Positions 1-6,690 of a stretch of DNA of 9,270 nucleotides are shown in pieces. Location: assembly GCF_946885855.1 (NCBI RefSeq), contig NZ_CAMPHH010000132.1, positions 1 through 9,270 of the forward strand, read 5' to 3'. This stretch comes from an uncultured Actinotalea sp. GTDB taxonomy: Bacteria; Actinomycetota; Actinomycetes; Actinomycetales; Cellulomonadaceae. A program made the position numbers and the translations under genes. The notes beneath the pieces are model-generated. The model was not told the DNA's origin, did no database searches, and saw only the letters and a program-made list of their open reading frames with translations. Positions within the stretch are counted from its first letter, which is position 1, and every line of letters begins with the position of its first letter.

Positions 1-686
1 CGCCGGCTCGACACGACGTCGAGGTGGACCGCCTCACCCACGGACCCGACGCGGCTGACGAGGTGCTCCAGCCCGACGACGACGACGCGGTGCGGGAAGG
101 TCTCCGTCGGCTCCAGGACCGTGACGGGCCAGACCGTGGTGGTCAGCTCCAGGTCCGCGTCGAGCGACGTGGCCTCGGCGGCGTCGGCGACCGAGGCGCA
201 GAACGCGCAGTCCGCGGCGGAGAGCGAGCGGACGGTCGACCCCTCGCCGCTGGTCAGCGCCTGCCCCCACGCCGCGACGAAGAGGTAGGCGGCGGAGTCC
301 GCACCCCTGACCGACGCGTCGGTGAGCATGAGCGCGCGGACCTCTTCGGTCACCTCCAGGCCGGAGAGATCGACGCCCGTGCCTAGCACGGGGTCGACGG
401 GTCCGAGGCCCACCGGGGGCGCGGCCGCCGGGTCGACCGGCGCGTCCTCCTCCGGTGCCCGATCCGTGGCGGCGGCGTCGACGGTGTCGAGCCTGCCGGT
501 CGCTTTCGCGCCCTTCGCTGCGGCGTCCCGATCGGGTGCGGCGGAGCCGGGCTCAGCCGCCTCGGCGGTGCGCGAGGTCATGGGTCGATCGCCGACCGGC
601 GGGGCGTGGGGTGCCGTGCAGGCAGCGAGGGGCAGCGGCAGCAGGAGGGCGGCGGCGAGGGCGGCGGTGGCGCGGAGTCGGGTCAT
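1..686 (-). CDS. Predicted lipoprotein, DUF6318-like, C-terminus cut off by window edge
   Basis: This minus-strand frame starts at ATG 686-684 and is open to the left edge, giving 228 visible codons. Seen: a short basic N-terminus (MTRLR), a hydrophobic Ala/Leu stretch at about residues 6-22, and a lipobox with Leu20-Ala21-Ala22-Cys23, as expected for an exported protein lipidated on Cys23. Residues 24-100 are Ala/Pro/Asp-rich, a probable disordered tether. From about residue 105 it looks folded, with YLFVAAWGQAL (134-144) and LSAADCAFCASVADA (155-169) holding a Cys160-x-x-Cys163 pair. This order of lipobox, low-complexity linker and Ser/Ala-x-x-Cys-x-x-Cys region recalls DUF6318 lipoproteins of actinobacteria; that match is from memory. 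Function is unknown; it should sit on the outer face of the membrane. Only a weak GGTGG-type ribosome site precedes the ATG. The gene follows the 756-1217 gene by 69 bp on the same strand and may be co-transcribed with it. Confidence 0.8.
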   Translation of the reverse strand, partial: MTRLRATAALAAALLLPLPLAACTAPHAPPVGDRPMTSRTAEAAEPGSAAPDRDAAAKGAKATGRLDTVDAAATDRAPEEDAPVDPAAAPPVGLGPVDPVLGTGVDLSGLEVTEEVRALMLTDASVRGADSAAYLFVAAWGQALTSGEGSTVRSLSAADCAFCASVADAAEATSLDADLELTTTVWPVTVLEPTETFPHRVVVVGLEHLVSRVGSVGEAVHLDVVSSR

Positions 687-755
687 CGGGCCACCCGACC
701 ACCGCGGGGAGGGAGCCGGGCCGGAGGGTCCCTCCTGCCTGTGGACGGCGGGACG

Positions 756-1217
756 TCAAGTCCGGTGGGGATCGCGGATGACGTCCGTGTCGACGCCGGC
801 CCGCCGGGGGACGAGGACGAAGCCCTCCTCCGACGCCGGGTCGTAGTCGACGACCAGCCCGGCGGCGTCGAGCCCCTGCCGCCAGGCGGTGTGGCGGGTG
901 ATGTCGCTGGGTGGGACCCAGTAGCCCGCCCGGCTCCACTCCTCGACCCGCAGCATGGCCAGGTGCGAGGACCACTGGTGGTGCTCGAGGACGTCCCACG
1001 GGACCAGGGCGGTCCGGGCGGTGCGCCCGCGCATGACGTGGGTGCGGACGAACAGCTCCCACATCCCGGCGGTGGTCTCGACGTTGTAGCGCCGCTCGTA
1101 CTCCTGCCGGACCCAGTCGAGGGACCGGCCCTCCTGGAACCAGCGGACGGCCTCGTCGACGTCCCGGACGGCGGCGAGCGCGGCGGCCGTGGGCTGCTCC
1201 TGCGGGGTCTCGTGCAT
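756..1217 (-). CDS. Small phage-like protein, possible DNA-binding (153 aa)
   Basis: ATG 1217-1215 to TGA at 758-756 gives 153 aa. The start is fixed by a perfect AGGAGG seven bases upstream. No signal peptide or membrane segment is visible, so the protein is probably cytoplasmic. Residues 18-65 look helical and basic (DEAVRWFQEG, then LDWVRQEYERRYNVETTAGM) and could form a helix-turn-helix-type unit. A Val-Pro-Trp step (72-74) leads into LAMLRVEEWSRAG (86-98), and the C-terminus has VVDYDPASEEGFVLVPRR (122-139) followed by GVDTDVIRDP. The Pro-Trp / Met-Leu-Arg / Asp-Tyr-Asp-Pro...Gly-Phe...Val-Pro-Arg-Arg order reminds me of small proteins from actinobacteriophages and their hosts, some labelled immunity-repressor-like or HTH proteins. 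That is recollection, not a search result. It lies 173 bp downstream of recD on the same strand; a link to RecBCD is not shown. I am sure it is coding but not sure of function. Confidence 0.82.
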   Translation of the reverse strand: MHETPQEQPTAAALAAVRDVDEAVRWFQEGRSLDWVRQEYERRYNVETTAGMWELFVRTHVMRGRTARTALVPWDVLEHHQWSSHLAMLRVEEWSRAGYWVPPSDITRHTAWRQGLDAAGLVVDYDPASEEGFVLVPRRAGVDTDVIRDPHRT

Positions 1218-1224
1218 CGGGGCT

Positions 1225-1230
1225 CCTCCT
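1225..1230 (-). promoter_or_regulatory. Strong ribosome binding site for the 153-aa gene
   Basis: The minus strand reads AGGAGG here, followed by seven bases and the ATG at 1217-1215. The match to the anti-Shine-Dalgarno is perfect and the spacing ideal. It decides the start of the small gene against the much longer open frame that continues upstream through recD in the same phase. Confidence 0.85.
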
Positions 1231-1276
1231 GCTCGGTCGCGCCGCGCCCCCTGCGCGGCCGGGCCGATCGGTGCTG

Positions 1277-1282
1277 ACGCTA
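1277..1282 (-). promoter_or_regulatory. Possible -10 element upstream of the 153-aa gene
   Basis: The minus strand reads TAGCGT, fitting the actinobacterial TAnnnT -10 pattern and standing out in this GC-rich gap. It would give a leader of roughly 50 bases before the ATG at 1217. No convincing -35 hexamer is visible 16-19 bases upstream, so this is a weak candidate. Confidence 0.22.
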
Positions 1283-1328
1283 GAGGAGCCCACCGACACG
1301 ACCGCCGGTCCGTCCACAGCGCGACGAC

Positions 1329-1342
1329 GGGCCTCACGGCCC
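1329..1342 (-). terminator. Possible weak hairpin terminator after recD
   Basis: GGGCC and GGCCC flank a four-base loop, giving a perfect 5-bp G/C stem about 50 bases beyond the recD stop codon. No T-tract follows on the minus strand. Such short stems also arise by chance in DNA of this composition, so this is only a tentative end for the rec operon transcript. Confidence 0.25.
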
Positions 1343-1390
1343 AGGCGCCGCGGGTCTCCCTCGGTGACGGTCCGCGCCGCGGCGGCGGGA

Positions 1391-3286
1391 TCATCCCGGC
1401 AGCGGCTCGCGAAGGCCGGACGCCCGGCGGATCGGGCGGCCGACGGCGACGCGGATCGCCTCCTCCGACCCCACGACCCGCACATGCTCCCGTGCGCGGG
1501 TCACGGCGGTGTACAGCAGCTCGCGGGTGAGCAGGGGTGACGTGGCCGGGGGCAGCACCACGGACACGCGCCGGAACTGGCTGCCCTGGCCGCGGTGGAC
1601 CGTCATGGCGTGCACCGCCTGGACCGCGGGGAGCCGGTGCGGTCGGACGAGGCGCGGCGCCGAGGGGTCGCCGAACGCCACGGCGCGCCCGCCCGTGCCG
1701 TCCGCGACGACGACACCGGTGTCCCCGTTGGACAGGCCGGTGTCCCGGTCGTTGGTGGTGACCAGGAGCGGCAGGCCGAGCGGCCACGGCCCGCCGAGGT
1801 CGGTGCCGGTCGCCTCGGCCACCCAGCGCTCGGCGCGGTCCGCCCACGTGCTCACCCCGGCAGGTCCGCGGCGGTGGGCGACGAGCAGGCGGTGCTCCTC
1901 GAGCGCGCGCAGGGCCGCGGCGGCGTCGCCGGCCTGAGCGGCCTCGACCAGGGCGGAGCCCGTGGCGACGACGTCGGCCCGGACCCCCGTGACGTCGTCG
2001 TCGGTGAGGTGGTGCTCGGCCGCGGTGTCGCGCGGTTCGACGAGCTCGACGCCGGCCGCGCCGCCGCGCAGGACAGCCAGGGTCGCGTCGGCATCGCCCT
2101 GCCGGATCGCCTCGGCGAGCTCGGCGAGGGCACCGTGGAACCGGTGCACCCGGGTGAGGCGGACGACGCCGTTGCGCAGCGCCTCCCGGTCGCCGGGCCG
2201 ATCGGGGAGGTCCTCCGGGACGACGGCGGCCAGGCGCGTCGGCAGGTCCGCGCCGGCCGCGGCCGCCGGCGGTCGGGCGACGAGGTCGCCGAGCACCGCG
2301 CCGGCCTCCACGGAGGCGAGCTGGTCCGGGTCGCCGACCAGCACGAGCCGGGCCTGCGGGCGCAGGGCCTCCAGGAGCCGGGCCATGAGCGGCAGGGACA
2401 CCATCGAGGTCTCGTCGACGACGACGACGTCGTGCGGCAGCCGGTGCGCGCGGTCGTGCCGGAACCGGGTGGCCGAGCGCCAGCCGAGCAGCCGGTGCAC
2501 GGTCGTGGCGGTGGGGCTGCCGACCCGCTCCTGGTCGGTCGCGGGGAGGTCCCGCAGGACGGCGTGCACGGCCTCCTGGAGGCGGGCGGCCGCCTTGCCG
2601 GTCGGGGCGGCGAGCGCGATCCGCAGCCCGCCGTCCGCGCACTCCTGCAGCGCGGCGAGCAGCGTCGCGACGGTCGTCGTCTTGCCGGTGCCCGGGCCGC
2701 CGGTGAGGACGGTGATGCGGCTCAGGGCGGTGGTGGCGGCGGCGAGCCGCTGCCGGTCGTCGGTGGGCACGGGGAACAGGCGTGTCACGGCGGCGCGCAC
2801 GGCCGCGGGCTCGAACGCCCGCTCGTCCAACGTCCCGAGGCGCTCGTCCAGCGCCGCGCGCACGAGCTGCTCGTCGCGCCAGTACCGGTCGAGGTAGAGC
2901 CTCCCGCCGACCCAGCGGGCGGGACGGACGTCGTCAGGGTCCTCGTCCGGGCCGACGGCGACCAGCCGGCTCGCCTCGATCGCCGCCGCCCACTCCGCCG
3001 GCGGGAACCACGGCAGGTCCTCGGCCGTCTCGTCCGCCTCCGTGGTCGTGAGGGCGGAGCGGTCGCCCAGGTCGACGCAGACCGCCCCCTGGCGCAGCGC
3101 CCGGACGGCCAGCGCGACGGCGAGGACGACCCGCTCGTCCCGCTCGCCGGTGAGCCGGGCGAGGCGCTGCGCGACGTGGACGTCGGCCGCGGCGAGGACC
3201 CCGGCCCGGTTGTAGCGGGCGAGCACGCCCCGGGCGCCGACGGCGAGCCGCGGGTCCCCGGACGGCCGCTCGGTGGTGAGGCTCAT
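1391..3286 (-). CDS. recD: RecD, 5'-3' helicase subunit of exodeoxyribonuclease V
   Basis: This 631-aa protein is close to the usual RecD length. RecD is the SF1B ATPase that moves 5'-3' along the 5'-ended strand as the fast motor of the cytoplasmic RecBCD complex. Seen in order: an N-terminal helical region (about 1-170) of the sort that docks on RecC, Walker A GGPGTGKT (196-203), an APTGKAAARL segment (228-237), motif II VVDETSM (289-295), motif III LVGDPDQL (316-323), motif V AMTVHRGQGSQF (560-571) and motif VI LLYTAVTRAREHV (590-602). All catalytic motifs look intact. ATG 3286-3284 is preferred because its first four bases form ATGA with the recB stop codon and GGGGAG lies six bases upstream; an in-frame start 25 codons earlier would lie deep inside recB. 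It is the last gene of the recC-recB-recD operon, so its translation is probably coupled to recB. Confidence 0.97.
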   Translation of the reverse strand: MSLTTERPSGDPRLAVGARGVLARYNRAGVLAAADVHVAQRLARLTGERDERVVLAVALAVRALRQGAVCVDLGDRSALTTTEADETAEDLPWFPPAEWAAAIEASRLVAVGPDEDPDDVRPARWVGGRLYLDRYWRDEQLVRAALDERLGTLDERAFEPAAVRAAVTRLFPVPTDDRQRLAAATTALSRITVLTGGPGTGKTTTVATLLAALQECADGGLRIALAAPTGKAAARLQEAVHAVLRDLPATDQERVGSPTATTVHRLLGWRSATRFRHDRAHRLPHDVVVVDETSMVSLPLMARLLEALRPQARLVLVGDPDQLASVEAGAVLGDLVARPPAAAAGADLPTRLAAVVPEDLPDRPGDREALRNGVVRLTRVHRFHGALAELAEAIRQGDADATLAVLRGGAAGVELVEPRDTAAEHHLTDDDVTGVRADVVATGSALVEAAQAGDAAAALRALEEHRLLVAHRRGPAGVSTWADRAERWVAEATGTDLGGPWPLGLPLLVTTNDRDTGLSNGDTGVVVADGTGGRAVAFGDPSAPRLVRPHRLPAVQAVHAMTVHRGQGSQFRRVSVVLPPATSPLLTRELLYTAVTRAREHVRVVGSEEAIRVAVGRPIRRASGLREPLPG

Positions 3287-6200
3287 CGTCCGCTCCCCTC
3301 GAGCAGCGCGGACAGGCCGACCACGACCGCCGTCGGCGGCCGCCACGCCAGGACGCCGCACGGCCGGCCGTCGACGACGGGTGCCGTCGGCCCGGCCATC
3401 CCGCGGACGAAGAGGTACAGCCCGCCGCCGAGGTGCCGGTCCGGGTCGTAGCCGGGCAGCCGCCAGCGCAGGAACCGGTGCAGCGCTGCGGCGTACAGCA
3501 GCAGCTGGAGGGGGTAGTGCGCGTCCATCATCGCGGCGGCCAAGGCGGCCGGCCGGTAGTGCCAGAGCGTGAGGTCCTCGTCCGGTCCGGCCAGGCGGTT
3601 CGTCTTGTAGTCGACGACGACGTACCGGTCGCCCGCGCCGTCCTCCCCGGCCGCGTACTCGCCGCGCAGGCGCAGCACCGCGTCGATGCTGCCGGTGAGG
3701 TACCCCCGCAGCTGCTCCGGCGCCAGGTCCGGGTGCTCGAGGCGGTCGGCGTAACCGGCGAAGGGGTCCTCCGGCGGCAGGTGCCGGCGCAGCAGCGCGG
3801 CGAGCTCGCGGAGGGTCGCGGCCGGACCTGTCGGGGCGTCGCCGCCGGCCAGCGGCAGCTCGAACTCCAGCTCCGGCAGCCGGTCCGCCGGGACGATGTC
3901 GCGGAGCCGGCGGTCACCGCCGAGCGGGCCGAGCGGGCTGTCGAGGACGGTCAGGAGGCCGTCGGCGAGCGTCGCGGCGTCGACGCCGAGGCTGTGCCGC
4001 AGCGGGGTCTCCTCGCAGCGGCGCTGGACCTCGGCCGCGAGGTCGGGCGCGGCGGTGTCGACGTGCTCGAGGACCTCGTGGACGAGGGTGCCGAACGCCG
4101 TGCCGCCGGGGAGGTCCGCCATCGGCGACGGCACGGCACGGAGGGCATCCGTCGCCCCGGCGGGCGCGGCACCGTCGTCGGACGGCGGCGGACCAGCGGT
4201 GCCGGGCTCGTCCTGGATCCCGGCGCCCTCGGGCTCGTCGGCGACGGCGGGCGCCGCCCCGTAGACGTGGTGCGCCGCGGCGGTGAGGCCCGAGTAGGAG
4301 GTGCGCCGCCAGGCGGTGTCGAGGCTCCGGGCGAAGCGGGCGACGGCCAGCTCGGGTCGGGTCCCCTGCGGGGCGACCCACCGCTGCGGCCGCGGCCGTT
4401 CCGTCACGGTCTCGTGGGCCAGCGTCCCGCCCGACGTGGCGGCGAGAGCCGCGAAGCGTTCGCCGACGACGGCGTCGCGCGGGACGGTGACCGCCGGCGG
4501 CGGCTCGGTGCCGTCGGTCCGGTCGCGCAGGAGCAGGCGGGTCAGCGCGCCGCCGGCGCTGTTGCGGCTGGGTGCCCACCACAGGACGACGTGGCTGCTC
4601 GCGCGGGTCAGCGCGACGTAGGCCAGGCGCAGGTCCTCGCCGACGTCCTCGGCCTGGTGGCGCTCCAGGCCGTCGGCGTATCCGGGGCTGCCGACCCCGC
4701 CCACGTGCAGGAGCCGCTCGTCGCCTTCGTGGAGCTGCAGGATCGGGGGGTTCTTGGAGGTGTAGCGGTCCCACGCGAACGGCACGTGGACGACGGGGAA
4801 CTCCAGGCCCTTCGCCGCGTGGACGGTGACGACCTGCACCGCCTCGGCGTCCGTCTCCAGGCGGCGGCTGCGCTCCTCGGTGTAGTCCTCGTCCGCCTCG
4901 GCGATGCGTGCCCGCAGCCACTCGGTCAGGGCCGCGGCGCCGAGCTGCTGGCGGATGGCAGCCTCGTGCAGCGCCTGGCCGATGTGCCGGACGTCGGTCA
5001 GCCGGCGCTCGCCGTCGGGGGAGCCGAGGAGCCGTTCCGTCAGGCCTGCGGCGGTCGCCGCCTCCAGCAGCGCGGCGACGCCGCGCTCGGCGAGCACGTG
5101 CGCCCAGGTGCGCAGCCGCTCCCCGAGCCGGTCGCGCGCGTCGTCGTCGGCCTCGGCGAGGCGCTGTGCGTCCCAGCCGAGGAACGGGGTCAGCGCGGCG
5201 GCGGCGCCCCGGCCCGCGTCGCCGGGCTGGTCGAGGGCGACGAGCAGGGTCAGCCACTGCTCCGCGGCGGCGGTCCGGAAGACGCTGGACAGACCGGAGA
5301 CGACCGCCGGCACGCCGGCGCCGGTGAGCGCGTCGCGGACGGCGAGCGCGTCCGCGTTGCGGCGGCACAGCACCGCGATGTCGCCGGGGCGCAGGGGCCG
5401 CCAGGTGCCGGCGCCGTCCGGGCGGGGATCGCGCAGCCTCTCGGTGCGCAGCTGCTGGACGACCTGCGCGGCGACGTCGGCGTAGACGAGGTCGCGGACG
5501 GCGCCGATCGCCGGGGTCGCGGAGGTCACCCCGAGCGCGGCACGGGTGACCTGGCGCAGCCGGACGGCCGCGCTCCCGTCGTGGCGGCGGCCGGTGTGCT
5601 GGGCCTCGACGGGGCGGACGACGATCCGCGGATCGCCGAGGGCGGTGGTGCCGAGCACGTGGTGCAGCCCGTCGAGCACCGCGGCGTCGCTGCGCCAGTT
5701 CCGCCCGAGCGTCGCGGTGTCGTGCGCCTCGCGCCCGGCCGCGAGGTACGTGACGACGTCGGCGCCGCGGAAGGCGTAGATCGCCTGCTTGGGGTCACCG
5801 ATGAGCACGAGGGTGCGGTGGCCGTGGAACGCGGTGCGCAGGATGTCCCACTGGACGCGGTCGGTGTCCTGGAACTCGTCGACCATGACGACGCGGTAGC
5901 GGGACCGGACCCGCTCGACGGCGGCGGGCCCGGTGTCCGGGTCGGTGAGCGCGTCGCGCAGGAGGGTCAGCAGGTCGTCGTAGTCGATGAGCCGGCGGGC
6001 GCGCTTGCGGCGCACGACCTCGGCCCGCACGTCCGCGGCGAAGCGGTAGCGGTGCGCGGCGGTGCCGGCGGTGCCGGCGGCGTCGGTCGGCCGCAGCGCC
6101 GCGTCGTGGTCGCTGACGGCGGCACGCGCGACGGCGCGGGCGTCGGCGACGGTGAGCACCGGGTCGCGCTCGACGGCGTACCGCTGCAGGTAGAGGTCCT

Positions 6201-6690
6201 CGACGACCTCGTCGCGCAGGTCGGCGACGTCCGGCAGGAGCACCGCGTCGGGGTCGGTGTCCCCGGCGATGCCGAGGGTCGCGAGCATCTGCTGGCAGAA
6301 CCCGTGGGTCGTCGCGATGGTGGCGCGGTCGAACTCGGCGAGGGCGCGGGTGAGGCGGCGACGCCGGACGTCGAGCTCCGTGTCGTCGACGTCGGCCAGG
6401 TGGCGCAGCAGGGCGTCCTCGGACCGCCGGACGGCGGGGTTGCGCAGGGCGCGCTCGGCGCTGACGAGGCGCTCGCGGACGCGGTCGCGCAGCTCGGACG
6501 TGGCGGCCCGACCGAACGTGACGAGCATGAGCTCGGACAGCTCGGCGGCGCCCTCGGCGACGTAGCGGGTGGCCAGCGCCGCGATGGTGAAGGTCTTGCC
6601 CGTGCCGGCGCTCGCCTCCAGGACGGTGGTGCGCTCCGGTAGCGGCCCGCAGACGTCGAAGACGCGCGGGGCTGCGGTCTGCACGCTCAC
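3283..6690 (-). CDS. recB: RecB, 3'-5' helicase and nuclease subunit of exodeoxyribonuclease V
   Basis: GTG 6690-6688 to TGA 3285-3283 gives 1135 aa, near the family's usual length. RecB is an SF1A (UvrD/Rep-like) 3'-5' helicase fused to the complex's only nuclease. Helicase motifs seen: EASAGTGKT (25-33), LMLVTFGRAATSELRDR (54-70), TTHGFCQQML (127-136), motif II VVMVDEFQDTD (267-277), motif III LIGDPKQAIYAFRGAD (296-311), motif IV LGRNWRSD (328-335), motif V VVTVHAAKGLEFP (620-632) and motif VI LAYVALTRASSH (689-700). An Ala/Pro/Gly/acidic linker (about 811-860) leads to a PD-(D/E)XK nuclease domain: GTLVHEVLEH (867-876), LEFEL (941-945), Asp1003 in GSID, VVDYK (1025-1029) and YPLQLLLYAAALHR (1059-1072). 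The His, both Asp and Lys of the RecB nuclease site are therefore present, and both activities should work. The start is chosen from the GTGA overlap with the recC stop, the upstream GGAG, and the family-typical distance to Walker A. The frame stays open far upstream through recC, but that stretch is not RecB. Confidence 0.97.
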   Translation of the reverse strand: MSVQTAAPRVFDVCGPLPERTTVLEASAGTGKTFTIAALATRYVAEGAAELSELMLVTFGRAATSELRDRVRERLVSAERALRNPAVRRSEDALLRHLADVDDTELDVRRRRLTRALAEFDRATIATTHGFCQQMLATLGIAGDTDPDAVLLPDVADLRDEVVEDLYLQRYAVERDPVLTVADARAVARAAVSDHDAALRPTDAAGTAGTAAHRYRFAADVRAEVVRRKRARRLIDYDDLLTLLRDALTDPDTGPAAVERVRSRYRVVMVDEFQDTDRVQWDILRTAFHGHRTLVLIGDPKQAIYAFRGADVVTYLAAGREAHDTATLGRNWRSDAAVLDGLHHVLGTTALGDPRIVVRPVEAQHTGRRHDGSAAVRLRQVTRAALGVTSATPAIGAVRDLVYADVAAQVVQQLRTERLRDPRPDGAGTWRPLRPGDIAVLCRRNADALAVRDALTGAGVPAVVSGLSSVFRTAAAEQWLTLLVALDQPGDAGRGAAAALTPFLGWDAQRLAEADDDARDRLGERLRTWAHVLAERGVAALLEAATAAGLTERLLGSPDGERRLTDVRHIGQALHEAAIRQQLGAAALTEWLRARIAEADEDYTEERSRRLETDAEAVQVVTVHAAKGLEFPVVHVPFAWDRYTSKNPPILQLHEGDERLLHVGGVGSPGYADGLERHQAEDVGEDLRLAYVALTRASSHVVLWWAPSRNSAGGALTRLLLRDRTDGTEPPPAVTVPRDAVVGERFAALAATSGGTLAHETVTERPRPQRWVAPQGTRPELAVARFARSLDTAWRRTSYSGLTAAAHHVYGAAPAVADEPEGAGIQDEPGTAGPPPSDDGAAPAGATDALRAVPSPMADLPGGTAFGTLVHEVLEHVDTAAPDLAAEVQRRCEETPLRHSLGVDAATLADGLLTVLDSPLGPLGGDRRLRDIVPADRLPELEFELPLAGGDAPTGPAATLRELAALLRRHLPPEDPFAGYADRLEHPDLAPEQLRGYLTGSIDAVLRLRGEYAAGEDGAGDRYVVVDYKTNRLAGPDEDLTLWHYRPAALAAAMMDAHYPLQLLLYAAALHRFLRWRLPGYDPDRHLGGGLYLFVRGMAGPTAPVVDGRPCGVLAWRPPTAVVVGLSALLEGSGR
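3293..3298 (-). promoter_or_regulatory. recD ribosome binding site inside the recB 3' end
   Basis: The minus strand reads GGGGAG, six bases before ATG 3286. It sits within the last recB codons and supports the short recD start and the 4-nt ATGA overlap. Confidence 0.6.
6061..6078. repeat. Two 9-bp direct repeats inside recB
   Basis: GGTGCCGGC occurs twice in tandem, encoding a Gly-Thr-Ala-type repeat at about RecB residues 205-211, in a variable segment between helicase motifs. It is in frame and probably trivial, a possible slippage site that would change length by three residues. Confidence 0.45.

Noticed and set aside
62..90. GAC-type trinucleotide run at the left end, considered as a repeat element
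   Set aside because: It encodes a short Val-rich strand of the lipoprotein on the minus strand and needs no other explanation.
724..736. GGAGGGTCCCTCC near-palindrome between the two small genes, considered as a terminator
   Set aside because: The usable stem is only five pairs with a three-base loop and no T-tract. The spacing is also consistent with simple co-transcription.
1218..2642. The frame of the 153-aa gene continues open upstream through recD
   Set aside because: The upstream part is Arg/Pro/Gly-rich shadow sequence opposite RecD motifs in another phase. The perfect AGGAGG before ATG 1217 marks the true start.
1595..3451. A 618-codon open frame on the plus strand opposite recD
   Set aside because: Same reason: it mirrors recD codons, has no domain, and would overlap an essential operon gene completely.
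3433..6642. A 1069-codon open frame on the plus strand opposite recB
   Set aside because: It is antisense to a clearly functional recB with all motifs. Its product is Gly/Arg/Val-rich with no recognisable domain, as expected for the complement of GC-rich coding DNA.
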